Shown piece by piece: positions 1 through 7,712 of a stretch of DNA of 64,000 nt. A model generated the notes under the pieces. That model was not told where the DNA came from. It did no database searches and saw only the letters and a list, made by a program, of their open reading frames with translations. Every line of letters starts with the position of its first letter. The first letter of the stretch is position 1. Source of the DNA: Roseomonas sp. OT10. Lineage in GTDB: Bacteria; Pseudomonadota; Alphaproteobacteria; Acetobacterales; Acetobacteraceae. The stretch is taken from NCBI RefSeq assembly GCF_020991085.1, contig NZ_CP087719.1, positions 186,001 through 250,000 of the forward strand, written 5' to 3'. The position numbers were made by a program, and so were the translations under genes.

Positions 1-150
1 CAGGGCCAGCGTCGCCACCGCCCCCACCTCGGCCGCGCCGAAGCCGAGCGCCAGAAGGTAGGCCGGCAGCAGCACCGCCACCAGGCCATCGCCGAAGTCC
101 CGCAGGCCCCGCGCGACCAGGATCCGCCGGACGGGGCTGCCCCCCGTCAC
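1..150 (-). CDS. MFS transporter, N-terminal fragment (cut by window edge)
   Basis: Reading leftward from a GTG at 148-150, the first 50 residues are visible before the window ends. They look like the first membrane segment of a major facilitator transporter: a short basic start (SPVRRILVARGLRDFGDG) followed by a long hydrophobic stretch. The GTG overlaps the stop of chrA in a GTGA arrangement, so the gene is the third member of the chromate operon. An MFS permease next to chrB and chrA is common in alphaproteobacteria; its substrate cannot be told from this piece. The family call rests on 50 residues and context. Confidence 0.6.
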   Translation of the reverse strand, partial: MTGGSPVRRILVARGLRDFGDGLVAVLLPAYLLALGFGAAEVGAVATLAL

Positions 151-1520
151 CCGAGGACGAGCTTTGCGGCAAGCCCCACCGCCGCCGTCACGCCCAGGGT
201 GCGGATGAGGCCGAGCTTCAGCCGGAACACGCACAGCGCGGCCAGGGCGGCGAGGGCCAGCGCCAGCACGTCCAGGCTGCCGGGCATGGGGACGTCCAGC
301 GAGAGAGGGCCGAACCGCACCTCGCGCAGCTCGGCAAAGAGCACCCGCAGCGCGAACCACATTGCCAGGTTCAGGATGACGCCCACGACGGCGGCGGTCA
401 CCGCGGCGAGCGCGCCCGTCAGCTTGCGGTTGCCGTGCAGCCGCTCGACGAAGGGCGCGCCCAGGAAGATCCAGGCGAAGCAGGGCGTGAAGGTCACCCA
501 CAGCACCAGCACCGAGGCGAGCACGCCGTGGAGGATGCCCGCCGCGCCATGCCCCGCCAGGAAGCCCACGAACTGAAGCACCAGGATCAGCGGCCCCGGC
601 GTGGTCTCCGCCAAGCCGAGGCCGACCAGCATCTGGTCGGCGGTCAGCCAGCCATAGCCCTGCACCGCCTCCTGCGCGACATAGGCCAGCACGGCGTAGG
701 CGCCCCCCACCGTCACCACCGCCATCACCGAGAAGAACCAGGCGATGTCGGCGAAGACGCCCCCCACGGCCACCATGAGCAGCGCCGTGGGCAGCAGCCA
801 GAGCGTCACCGCCACCCAGCCCGCACGCCAGGCCTGTGCGGCCATCCGCGCGGGGCGGCCGGGGTCGGCGGCCAGCACGGCGTCCAGCAGGGCGGGCGGG
901 CCGTCCTTGGCCTTGCCGTGGTCGCTGGCGCGGAAGGCGCCGGGCGCCAAGTAGCCGACCAGCGCCGCGCCCAGCACCACGAAGGGGAAGGGCACGTCGA
1001 AGGCGAACAGCGCCAGGAAGGCGGCGCCCGCCATGACCCAGGCCGCCCTGGTCTTGAGCGCGCGGCGCGCCACGCGCAGCAACGCCTCCACCACCAGCAC
1101 GAGCACGGCTGCCTTCAGGCCGAAGAACAGCGCGGCCACGACCGGCACCTGGCCGAATGTGACGTAGATCACCGACAGCCCGAGCATGACCACGGCGCCG
1201 GGCAAGATGAACAGCGTGCCGGCCGCCAGCCCGCCGCGCACCCCATGCAGCAGCCAGCCGAGATAGGTGGCGAGCTGCTGCGCCTCGGGGCCGGGCAGCA
1301 GGTTGCAGAAGCTCAGCGCGTGGAGGAAGCGCGCATCGGAGACCCAGCGCCGCTGGTCCACCACCTCGCGATGCAGCAGCGCGATTTGCCCAGCCGGGCC
1401 GCCGAAGGACAGCAGGCCGATGCGCCACCAGACGCGCAATGCCTCCGCGAAGGACGGCAGTTGCGCCTCCGCCAGCGTGCGGGGCGTCGCCTCGTCCTTG
1501 TTGGTGGTGTCGGGGGTCAT
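147..1520 (-). CDS. chrA: Chromate efflux transporter ChrA
   Basis: A 457-residue inner-membrane protein of the CHR family, which exports chromate and confers resistance. It has the long two-domain layout. The first CHR domain carries FGGP (39-42) and LPGPEA (75-80). The second half repeats the pattern, with a GLAETTPGPL motif after a gap of several membrane segments. Length matches bidomain ChrA proteins. Its ATG overlaps the stop of the upstream ChrB-like gene (ATGA at 1517-1520), and its stop overlaps the next gene, so the three are translationally coupled. Co-location with a ChrB domain protein makes chromate, rather than sulfate, the likely substrate. Confidence 0.93.
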   Translation of the reverse strand: MTPDTTNKDEATPRTLAEAQLPSFAEALRVWWRIGLLSFGGPAGQIALLHREVVDQRRWVSDARFLHALSFCNLLPGPEAQQLATYLGWLLHGVRGGLAAGTLFILPGAVVMLGLSVIYVTFGQVPVVAALFFGLKAAVLVLVVEALLRVARRALKTRAAWVMAGAAFLALFAFDVPFPFVVLGAALVGYLAPGAFRASDHGKAKDGPPALLDAVLAADPGRPARMAAQAWRAGWVAVTLWLLPTALLMVAVGGVFADIAWFFSVMAVVTVGGAYAVLAYVAQEAVQGYGWLTADQMLVGLGLAETTPGPLILVLQFVGFLAGHGAAGILHGVLASVLVLWVTFTPCFAWIFLGAPFVERLHGNRKLTGALAAVTAAVVGVILNLAMWFALRVLFAELREVRFGPLSLDVPMPGSLDVLALALAALAALCVFRLKLGLIRTLGVTAAVGLAAKLVLG

Positions 1521-2335
1521 GTCTTGCTCCCTGGTGCGGGCCAGTTGTGGGTCTCGGTCGCGGCATCGCGCGCCCAGCGGTAGAAGGCGTCGTAGAGGCC
1601 CATCGCGGCGTTGAGCTGCGCCAGATCCTCCCGATACATGCGCGAGAGGCCGAGCGAGGCGGCAAGCAGCCCCGCCGCCTCCGGCGCCAGGTCGTGCCGT
1701 GCGGTGTCGGCGCCGCGCACGATGGTGGCCAGCCGCAGCAGCGGGTCGGAGGCCAGGGCGAACTCCTCGATCATGACGTCGAAGGTGCAGAGCGCGCCGC
1801 GGTGGCTCCAGAACACGCCGTCGATGTCGAAGGGCGTGGCGCCGAAGCGCTCGGCTACAGCAGGCACCTCGGACGGCGCGACGAAGAGGAACACCGCGGC
1901 CGGATCAATGAAGCGGCGGATCAGCCAGGGGCAGGCGATGCGGTCGATTTTGGGGCGGGCGCGCGTGACCCAGACGGTGCGGCCCTGGGGGTCGCGCGGC
2001 GGAACGTGGTCTGGCCGAACGAGCAGACCGCCGCCGGCCGCCCAGGCCTCGAAGCCGCCCTCCAGCGCCTCGGCGGTGCTGCCCGCGTGGCGAAGCCAGG
2101 CGGCCACGCCCTGGCTCAGCTTGAGGCCGCGCTGGCAGATGATGGCCAGGGGGCGCCCAGCGAAATCGCCCGCCCAGGAGGCAACGGAGCGGAAGTCGCG
2201 GCGAAGCGCCCCCGGCAGGGTGCGGGGGTCTCGGGCGAAATCCTCGTCGGTGCGGACGTCCAGGATGATCGGCGCGTCTGGCGTTCCCAGAAGCCGGGCA
2301 AGCTGGCTCGGCGTGATGATGTCAGGGCTCGGCAC
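1517..2335 (-). CDS. Rhodanese / ChrB C-terminal domain protein (chromate resistance)
   Basis: A 272-residue two-domain protein. Residues 1-105 form a rhodanese domain with the persulfide-carrying cysteine Cys67 in ICQRGLKLSQG. From about residue 120 (VWVTRARPKIDRIACPWLIRRF) the sequence matches the ChrB C-terminal domain found in chromate-resistance operons. I chose the GTG at 2333-2335 because AAGGAGG lies about 7 nt upstream; the longer open frame to 2455 adds an arginine-rich, unconserved stretch with no ribosome site. It heads the chrB-chrA-MFS operon. The rhodanese half may handle sulfur or sense redox state, while ChrB proteins have been described as chromate-responsive regulators; which role applies here is unknown. 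Confidence 0.85.
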   Translation of the reverse strand: MPSPDIITPSQLARLLGTPDAPIILDVRTDEDFARDPRTLPGALRRDFRSVASWAGDFAGRPLAIICQRGLKLSQGVAAWLRHAGSTAEALEGGFEAWAAGGGLLVRPDHVPPRDPQGRTVWVTRARPKIDRIACPWLIRRFIDPAAVFLFVAPSEVPAVAERFGATPFDIDGVFWSHRGALCTFDVMIEEFALASDPLLRLATIVRGADTARHDLAPEAAGLLAASLGLSRMYREDLAQLNAAMGLYDAFYRWARDAATETHNWPAPGSKT

Positions 2336-2467
2336 GTGCGTCCTCCTTCGGCGCGGGGCGCCGGAGCATGGACGCGATGCTTGGGCCGAAGCCTCACGGG
2401 GCGATCGCGGAAGGCCCCTTCCACAAATGATGCGCAGCACAAAAGCCGGGGTCAAGGTCTGGTGCAG

Positions 2468-3706
2468 TCACCTTAGGCGAACACTCTCGGCTGGCGAGAC
2501 ACGTCTCACGAACACCAGAGCAGGTTGGATTCCGGTTGCCACTGCTGCTCCAGTCTGCAAAGGCTTAGCGGTTGGATTGCAGTCCGTCCGCTGAGGCACT
2601 GGTACGCAACTAGCACGCAAATTGTTGAGTACCATCGGCCGGGTCCCAGCCCGGTCGATGTCGTTTGCGATCTCCTCCACCGCCCGGCGGGCGTGGGCGA
2701 GGTGGTCCGGCGCTACATGGGTGTACCTCCCGGTCGTTCGGATGTTGGGCATCAGGTGCCCCAGGAACCCCGCCAGCTCCATCTCGGGCACGCCGCGGGC
2801 GCGCATCTCCGTCGCGATGGTGTGGCGGATGGCATAGGGCACCACCTCGGCGTCCAGCCCGGCCAGGTCCCGGGCCGCCTGGAAGGCGCCGTTGATCTTC
2901 TTCACCGCCTGCCCCCGGTAGGCCACCAGCGGCCCTGCCGGTACCGCCTCGATCCAGGGGCGCAGAAAGCCGGCCATGGGCAGGATCGGCCGGCGCTTCT
3001 TCGTCTGCACTCGGCCCGGCGGGTTGAGGTTGATCGTCCTCCGGTCGAGGTCGCACTGGAACCGTGTCAGCTCCAGGACCGCCTTCGGGCGGCCGGCGGT
3101 ACCGATCAGCAGCAGCAGGAACATGCGGACGTGGTCGGGCATCTCGGCCGACCAGAGGGCCGCCAGCTCGGCGATCGAAAGGACGCGGTCCCTCCCCTCC
3201 CCCTCCGGTAGGCTGAGGAAGGGCATCTGCCGGTCCAGCTCGCCGTTCTTCCACGCCCAGGTCACGGCGGCCTTGGTCGCGCCCAGCATCCGCTTGACCG
3301 TGCCCGGGGCGTACCGCTTGCGCAGGGCCGCCACGGCGGTCTGCTGCGCCTCCAGATTCAGCTCGGCCACCGTGATGCCCATAGGCAGCGTCTCCAGCAT
3401 CACCCGCAGGTTCCCCCGCTGGTTGCCGGCGCCGACGATGTGCTGGGCGTGCTTCTCGTAGTAGCGGGCGAAGACGGTGGCGAGGGGCACGTCGCGGGGC
3501 TGCTGCTGCCGGAGGGCGACATTGGCCGTGACCCATTGCGCGAGGGCAAGCTGGGCCTGCTCAAAATCGTCAGTGCCGAGAGATGCGCGGCGCGTCTGTC
3601 GCGCGTCAGCGTCGAACCAGGTCCGGCACCATTGGGTGCTGTTGGGGCGGAGGCTGAGCCAGTATTCCCCGATTCGCCCCGGCTGGTCCGTCCGCCTGCT
3701 GCGCAA
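2468..3706 (-). CDS. Tyrosine recombinase (phage integrase family)
   Basis: A 412-residue site-specific recombinase. The catalytic set is readable: Arg206 in GTAGRPKAV, Lys about 236 in the TKKRR turn, Arg294 in YAIRHT, His317 in LGH, and the nucleophile Tyr328 in GRYTHV. The usual His of the HxxR box is Tyr291, as in some relatives. Residues 15-160 look like the arm and core-binding region. The frame opens with TTG at 3706, inside the tail of the upstream HTH frame, so the exact start is uncertain. The last ~50 residues go beyond the usual end of the domain and may be read-through into attachment-site DNA. It would have integrated and excised the element. Confidence 0.85.
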   Translation of the reverse strand: MRSRRTDQPGRIGEYWLSLRPNSTQWCRTWFDADARQTRRASLGTDDFEQAQLALAQWVTANVALRQQQPRDVPLATVFARYYEKHAQHIVGAGNQRGNLRVMLETLPMGITVAELNLEAQQTAVAALRKRYAPGTVKRMLGATKAAVTWAWKNGELDRQMPFLSLPEGEGRDRVLSIAELAALWSAEMPDHVRMFLLLLIGTAGRPKAVLELTRFQCDLDRRTINLNPPGRVQTKKRRPILPMAGFLRPWIEAVPAGPLVAYRGQAVKKINGAFQAARDLAGLDAEVVPYAIRHTIATEMRARGVPEMELAGFLGHLMPNIRTTGRYTHVAPDHLAHARRAVEEIANDIDRAGTRPMVLNNLRASCVPVPQRTDCNPTAKPLQTGAAVATGIQPALVFVRRVSPAESVRLR

Positions 3707-3894
3707 GCTGCTACCTCATTGGCTGCGATGTAGTCAGAAAGATGGCGGTCGGTGTACCGCGGCCGGCCACCGATCATGGTGTACCCGATGCGCTGACGGC
3801 GCCGCTCACGTCGCAGGGTGTCGATCGAGATTCCCAGGGCCTCCGCGGCCAGGGCCTCGGTCAGCAGCCGCGGCAGGAGCGGAATCTGCGCCAT
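3400..3894 (-). CDS. Small helix-turn-helix (excisionase-like) protein
   Basis: Starts at the ATG 3892-3894, which shares one base with the stop of the portal gene (TGATG). The first ~60 residues contain an HTH of the excisionase or MerR-like type (LAAEALGISIDTLRRERRRQ) followed by GGRPRYTDRHLSDYI, typical of small DNA-binding proteins encoded beside integrases. After about residue 65 the frame is low-complexity and continues 300 nt antiphase to the integrase start, so either the tail is real overlap or the original stop was lost. It probably controls excision or represses the element; no direct evidence for either. Confidence 0.6.
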   Translation of the reverse strand: MAQIPLLPRLLTEALAAEALGISIDTLRRERRRQRIGYTMIGGRPRYTDRHLSDYIAANEVAACAAGGRTSRGESGNTGSASAPTAPNGAGPGSTLTRDRRAAHLSALTILSRPSLPSRNGSRPMSPSGSSSPATCPSPPSSPATTRSTPSTSSAPATSGGTCG

Positions 3895-5075
3895 CAGCCC
3901 TGCGCCCCCTCCCCTGCCGCCGACTGCTGCGCCGTCGCCGGCCGCGGGTTCCAGCCTTCCACCTCGCGCACCTCGTTGGGGTCGAGGATCTGGTTGCGCA
4001 CGGCGATCTCGTGCGCCTTCCACCGCGCCTCGTAGTCGCCGCGCATGAGGCCGGAGAGGTCCACCTCCAGCGTCAGGTCGGAGCCGGTGCCGAAGATGGA
4101 GCGGGAGAACTCCGCCTCGATCTTGCGCGCCCAGGGCGTGAGGCTGAACTGCGCGAACCAGAGCGCCGCCTGCTGCGAGTTGGTGAAGGTGTTGTGCGTG
4201 TAGTCCTGCACGATGGGCGGCGGCACCTGGAACAGCCGGCACAGCTCCTCCACCGTGAAGCGCCGCGACGCCAGCACCTCGGCGTCCTCCGGGCTGACGG
4301 AAAGGGCCTTCCATTCCATGCCCTCCTCCAGCACCAGCACCCGGCGGGCGTTGCGCGTGCCGGTGATGCTGTCTGTGATCTGCGCCCGCAGACGTCGCAC
4401 TGCATCGTCGCTCAGGGTCTTGGGATGCGTGACCGAGCCGGAGGGCGTCGCCTGGTTTTGCCACAGGCTGCCGGTCCACTCCTGGAGCGCGGTGGCGCTG
4501 CCCAGCACCTCCGGCGCGCGGCTGATCCGGCTGCGGCCGATCAGCCCGTCGTCGCTGCGGTCGCGCAGGTGGAACACCTCGTCGGCCAGGTAGCGCCGCA
4601 CGCCGCCGGCATCCTGCACCACGTCGTAGGCCAGCCGTCCGGACGGCAGGGTGTAGAGCTGGAGCTTGCCCCAGGGGATCGGCAGCAGGCCGGTGATGCG
4701 CCCGGCGCCGTCATGCTGGATCACCAGCACCGCGTTGCCGTGCAACAGCACCTGCGCCATCAGCCACTCGATCAGGTCGGGCCAGGTCTGGTGCGCGTTC
4801 GGCCGGCGGATCAGGCGGGCCACCGGATGCGACGGCACCTCCTCCCGCCCGCCGGGCGTCACCCGGTAGACGTAGGCCGGCAGGCTGCCCATGGTCGAGC
4901 TGATCGCGCCGACGCAGGCCGAGACGGTGGACAGGTTCTCCGCCAGCCGGGCGTTCACATAGACGCCGCTCGCGGTGGGGCGGATGCCGAAGGCCGCGGC
5001 ATAGCCGGAGGGGTCGGAGAAGGGCACGGCGCGCTTCTCCGCGCGGCCCAGCAGGCGGGACAGCAGGCCGGCCAT
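3894..5075 (-). CDS. HK97-family phage portal protein
   Basis: A 393-residue portal protein, the ring at the capsid vertex through which DNA is packaged. Recognisable family stretches include VYVNARLAENLSTVSACV near the N-terminus, AQVLLHGNAVLVI, and the C-terminal region FQVPPPIVQDYTHNTFTNSQQ, the most conserved part of phage portal proteins of this type. Length is normal, so this gene looks intact. I chose the ATG at 5073-5075, which shares one base with the stop of the protease gene (TGATG); the longer frame to 5237 is protease sequence in another phase. It follows the protease and precedes the HTH gene. Confidence 0.88.
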   Translation of the reverse strand: MAGLLSRLLGRAEKRAVPFSDPSGYAAAFGIRPTASGVYVNARLAENLSTVSACVGAISSTMGSLPAYVYRVTPGGREEVPSHPVARLIRRPNAHQTWPDLIEWLMAQVLLHGNAVLVIQHDGAGRITGLLPIPWGKLQLYTLPSGRLAYDVVQDAGGVRRYLADEVFHLRDRSDDGLIGRSRISRAPEVLGSATALQEWTGSLWQNQATPSGSVTHPKTLSDDAVRRLRAQITDSITGTRNARRVLVLEEGMEWKALSVSPEDAEVLASRRFTVEELCRLFQVPPPIVQDYTHNTFTNSQQAALWFAQFSLTPWARKIEAEFSRSIFGTGSDLTLEVDLSGLMRGDYEARWKAHEIAVRNQILDPNEVREVEGWNPRPATAQQSAAGEGAQG

Positions 5076-5617
5076 CACAGCGTCTCCAGGAAGCGGGCGC
5101 GGGCGGCGGCGGCGCTGCCCTGGGCGGCCCGGCTGCGGGCCTGGACGGTGGTGGCGGCATAGGCGGGCCAGGCATGGACCACCGACACCTCCAGCAGCTC
5201 CACCGCGCGCAGCTCGCGCTTGTCGGCCGCGGGCCATGCCTCGTCCTTCACCCGGAAGGAGAAGGACATGCCGCCCAGGTCGCGCCGCTCGGCCAGGGCG
5301 AGGATGTCGCGCCCCAGGCTAGTATCCGGCACGTCCAGGGAGAAGTGCAGCCCGCGGGTGTCCTCCGCGAGCCGCAGCGTGCCCGAGGCGGTGCGCGCCA
5401 GCAGCCGGCCGGGGTCGTGGTCCACCAGGGCGAGCACGTCGCCCCCGGCGGCCAGCGACGCCCGGAAGGCGCCGGTGCGGATCGTCTCGGTGAAGCCGCC
5501 GATGTGGGCCTCGGCCGCGAACACCGCGGCGTAGCCCTCCAGGCGGCGGCCGGCGGCGCGCAGCTCGGCGGCGGCGCGACGCTCCAGCCCGTCCGGGAAG
5601 CGCGCCGCGCCGCTCAC
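5075..5617 (-). CDS. HK97-family prohead protease
   Basis: A 180-residue prohead maturation protease. It begins at a GTG (5615-5617) overlapping the capsid stop as GTGA, and ends overlapping the portal start. The fold markers are present: LEGYAAVF near residue 27, His67 in LVDHDPGRLLART, and Ser118 in GGMSFSFRV, the expected His/Ser catalytic pair of this family. It would cleave the capsid delta domain during head assembly. Length is typical, so the gene looks intact even though its substrate gene is truncated. The ORF in this frame extends to 5758, but the extra part is antiphase capsid sequence. Confidence 0.85.
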   Translation of the reverse strand: MSGAARFPDGLERRAAAELRAAGRRLEGYAAVFAAEAHIGGFTETIRTGAFRASLAAGGDVLALVDHDPGRLLARTASGTLRLAEDTRGLHFSLDVPDTSLGRDILALAERRDLGGMSFSFRVKDEAWPAADKRELRAVELLEVSVVHAWPAYAATTVQARSRAAQGSAAAARARFLETL

Positions 5618-6201
5618 GCGATGATATCCTTGATGGCCGCGAAGCTCTCCGGGTGACGCACGGCGACGTCCACCGTCATCATCGCCCTGATCTGCACGTT
5701 CCCCTTGGCGTAGGCATCGGCCGCGTAGGGGTTCACCAGGATATCCAGCTCCGACCACACCCCGATGAGGAGGTCCGACCAGTTGCCGTAGATCAGGGCG
5801 GAGAGGCCGGTGCCGGTGCCCTTGGTGAGGTTGGACGGCACGTTGTTCGTGACGGTGGGCGTGGCGCCCTGGAACACCATCGGGACGCCCAGCGGGAAGC
5901 CCGACACGTCCTTCATCTTGGCCGCGGCGCGCCGGACCCTGGTGTTGGTCAGGAAGCCCATGGAGCCGCCGTCCGCGTTGGCATCCTCCACCTGCCCCTG
6001 GAGGTCGGCCACCAGGTCGAAGGTCAGAGCGCCGCCGTTGGTGCCGGCCGACACACCGCCGATACCGGAGGTGTTGAGGATGCCCCGCGGCTCGGCGCCC
6101 GCGCCGCTGCCGGCGATGGCCGCGCGGTCCAGCGTCTCAGCCAGCACCAGGGCCATGTCGTTGCGGGCGAGCTGCTCCACGTCCGGGCTCGCCTGCTGGA
6201 T
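5614..6201 (-). pseudogene. Phage major capsid protein, C-terminal half only
   Basis: About 195 codons of an HK97-fold major capsid protein. The visible part runs from IQQASPDVEQLARNDMALVLA to the stop, with the expected internal GILNTSGIG loop and the C-terminal WSDLLIGVWSELDILVNPY and MTVDVAVRHPESFAAI regions. Family members are near 390-400 residues, so roughly the N-terminal half is gone. The reading frame stops being capsid exactly where the IS3 inverted end begins (6202). An internal methionine at 6180 gives an apparent start, but it lies inside the conserved VEQLARND segment and is not a real one. Confidence 0.85.
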
Positions 6202-6228
6202 TGAACCGCGCCGGGTTTGGCGGAGGCT
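6201..6228. repeat. Left terminal inverted repeat of the IS3-family element
   Basis: The 28 bases match the reverse complement of 7499-7526 without a mismatch. The outermost T may be host sequence, since IS3-family elements usually end in TG and CA. Confidence 0.92.
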
Positions 6229-6240
6229 GTTTGGCGTGAG

Positions 6241-7146
6241 TCAGGCCGCCAGGGCTATGGCCTCCTGGGCGGCATAGTAGTGCGCCTCCGCCTCGGCGGG
6301 CGGGATGTTTCCGATCGGCTCGAGGAGGCGGCGGTTGTTGAACCAGTCCACCCATTCGAGGGTGGCGAACTCGACGCCCTCCAGGCTGCGCCACGGGCCG
6401 CGGCGCCGAATGACCTCGGTCTTGAACAGGCCGATGACGCTCTCGGCCAGCGCGTTGTCGTAGCTGTCGCCGACGCTGCCGACCGACGGCTCGATGCCCG
6501 CTTCCGCCAGGCGCTCGGTGTAGCGGATAGACACGTATTGGACCCCGCGATCGCTGTGATGGATCAGCCCCATGCCCTGGACAGGCCGCCGGTCATGCAG
6601 CGCCTGCTCCAGGGCATCCAGGACGAAGCCAGCATGGGAGGTGCGCGACACCCGCCAGCCGACGATCCGCCGCGCGAAGGTGTCGATGACGAAGGCGACG
6701 TAGACGAAGCCCTGCCAGGTCGCGACGTAGGTGAAGTCCGACACCCAGAGCAGGTTCGGCCGCGGCGCCAGGAACTGCCGGTTTACCCGGTCGGCCGGGC
6801 ATGGCGCGCCCTTGTCGGGCACCGTCGTCCTGGTCTCCTTGCCACGCACCACGCCGCGCAGGCCCATCTGGCGCATCAGCCGCGCCACCGTGCAGCGGGC
6901 GACCGACGTCCCCTCGCGGCCGAGCTGGCGCCAGACCTTCCGCACGCCGTAGACGCCGAAGTTCTCGGCGTGGACCCGCCGCACCTCCGCCCGCAGCATG
7001 CTGTCCCGCTGCGACCTGGCCGAGCCCAGAGTGGGATCGGCGCGGCGCGCGGCATGGGCGTGGTAGGTGGACGGGGCGATCGGCAGAACCCGGCAGATCG
7101 ACTCGACCCCGTACACGCCCCGATGATCGTCGATGAAGGCGATCAT
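6241..7146 (-). CDS. IS3-family transposase OrfB (DDE integrase)
   Basis: A 301-residue DDE transposase catalytic subunit. The acidic triad is visible as Asp137 ([10 protein letters not shown]), Asp199 (HHSDRGVQY) and Glu235 ([10 protein letters not shown]), with the D(35)E spacing of the rve fold. The N-terminal part has the HTH_21-like stretch found in IS3 OrfB ([16 protein letters not shown]). Its ATG overlaps the OrfA stop as ATGA; IS3 elements often make a fused OrfAB by -1 frameshift, but I see no obvious slippery A-run here, so coupling by re-initiation is also possible. Intact and probably functional. Confidence 0.93.
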   Translation of the reverse strand: MIAFIDDHRGVYGVESICRVLPIAPSTYHAHAARRADPTLGSARSQRDSMLRAEVRRVHAENFGVYGVRKVWRQLGREGTSVARCTVARLMRQMGLRGVVRGKETRTTVPDKGAPCPADRVNRQFLAPRPNLLWVSDFTYVATWQGFVYVAFVIDTFARRIVGWRVSRTSHAGFVLDALEQALHDRRPVQGMGLIHHSDRGVQYVSIRYTERLAEAGIEPSVGSVGDSYDNALAESVIGLFKTEVIRRRGPWRSLEGVEFATLEWVDWFNNRRLLEPIGNIPPAEAEAHYYAAQEAIALAA

Positions 7147-7475
7147 GGCTTCGACCGGCGGTCGAGCTCCGCCAGGGCAAAATACGCTGATGCCTTGCGC
7201 AGGATCTCGTTCGCCTGGCGCAGCTCGCGGTTCTCCCGCTCCAGCGCCTTGATGCGATCCCGATCCTCGCTCGTGGGCCCGGCACGCTTGCCGCGGTCAC
7301 GCTCGGCCTGCCGGACCCAGCGACGCAGCGTCTCCGCCGTGCAGCCGATCTTCGCCGCGATCGAGCCGATCGCCGCCCATTGCGAGCCATGCTCCCCGGC
7401 GCCGTCCAGCACCAGCCGCACCGACCGCTCCCGAACCTCAGGCGAGTAGCTCGCCGCCGTCTTCTTCGCCGTCAT
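7143..7475 (-). CDS. IS3-family transposase OrfA (DNA-binding subunit)
   Basis: A 110-residue protein with an N-terminal helix-turn-helix ([19 protein letters not shown]) followed by a leucine-zipper-like coiled coil ([21 protein letters not shown]), the standard OrfA layout. It recognises the inverted ends and dimerises. It starts 24 nt inside the right inverted repeat and overlaps OrfB by four bases. Confidence 0.92.
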   Translation of the reverse strand: MTAKKTAASYSPEVRERSVRLVLDGAGEHGSQWAAIGSIAAKIGCTAETLRRWVRQAERDRGKRAGPTSEDRDRIKALERENRELRQANEILRKASAYFALAELDRRSKP

Positions 7476-7498
7476 CGCTCCATCCTCTCAACGGTTGG

Positions 7499-7526
7499 AG
7501 CCTCCGCCAAACCCGGCGCGGTTCAA
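7499..7526. repeat. Right terminal inverted repeat of the IS3-family element
   Basis: Perfect partner of 6201-6228. It lies just upstream of OrfA and would contain or adjoin the transposase promoter. Confidence 0.92.
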
Positions 7527-7684
7527 AAGCGCTGGCCGACAACCGGCCCGAGCTCCGCCTCGACGATCGCATCGAGCTTTCCCCGCCCGGCCCGGTGCGA
7601 GGACAGCTCGTAGCCGCCTGGGCCCAGATGGACCGCGGTGCGTTCCTCCCAATTCGCCAGGTTCAGCGCCCGCCAATCCTCCAT
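7527..7684 (-). pseudogene. Class I SAM-dependent methyltransferase, N-terminal stub
   Basis: From an ATG at 7682-7684 with GGAG five bases upstream, about 52 codons read MEDWRALNLANWEERTAVHL and then GYELSSHRAGRGKLDAIVEAELGPVVGQR. This matches the start of a family of SAM-dependent methyltransferases, where a Rossmann glycine motif should follow at once. Instead the frame runs into the IS3 end at 7526. The SAM-binding core and all later parts are missing from the window. It lies 28 nt downstream of the MFS gene on the same strand, so it was probably the last gene of that operon. Confidence 0.72.
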
Positions 7685-7712
7685 CGGCCATCTCCGATCA
7701 TCGCCGCGCGCA

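Larger units (their letters stand above)
2468..6201 (-). mobile_element. Remnant of integrated phage-like element (int, HTH, portal, protease, truncated capsid)
   Basis: Five consecutive minus-strand genes with overlapping stops and starts encode an integrase, a small HTH protein, an HK97-type portal, a prohead protease and the C-terminal half of a capsid protein. No terminase, tail or lysis gene is present. The right part is missing: the capsid frame is cut at the end of the IS3 element at 6202. The left boundary is not defined by a clear attachment repeat; the integrase runs to within 133 nt of the chromate operon. Head genes are transcribed capsid first and portal later, the reverse of usual order. 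Confidence 0.75.
6202..7525 (-). mobile_element. IS3-family insertion sequence, complete
   Basis: About 1.32 kb bounded by 28-bp perfect inverted repeats (6201-6228 and 7499-7526), starting TTGAACCGCGCCGGGTTTGG on the left and ending with its complement on the right. It carries overlapping OrfA and OrfB on the minus strand, both intact. No direct target duplication is visible: the flanking triplets are GGA (left) and AAG (right), or GAT and AAA if the outermost base is host DNA. The left neighbour is a truncated capsid gene and the right neighbour a truncated methyltransferase gene, which fits an adjacent deletion after insertion. Confidence 0.93.

Noticed and set aside
435-1583. Long plus-strand ORF (382 codons) opposite chrA
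   Set aside because: Composition is a mirror of the high-GC minus-strand gene (His/Gln/Arg/Gly rich), no family is recognised, and chrA on the other strand is certain.
2515-2550. Possible tRNA T-arm-like sequence (CAGGTTGGATTCC) at the integrase 3' end
   Set aside because: Resembles the 3' end of a tRNA, a usual attachment site, but no acceptor stem or anticodon arm could be paired around it, and no second copy is seen in the window.
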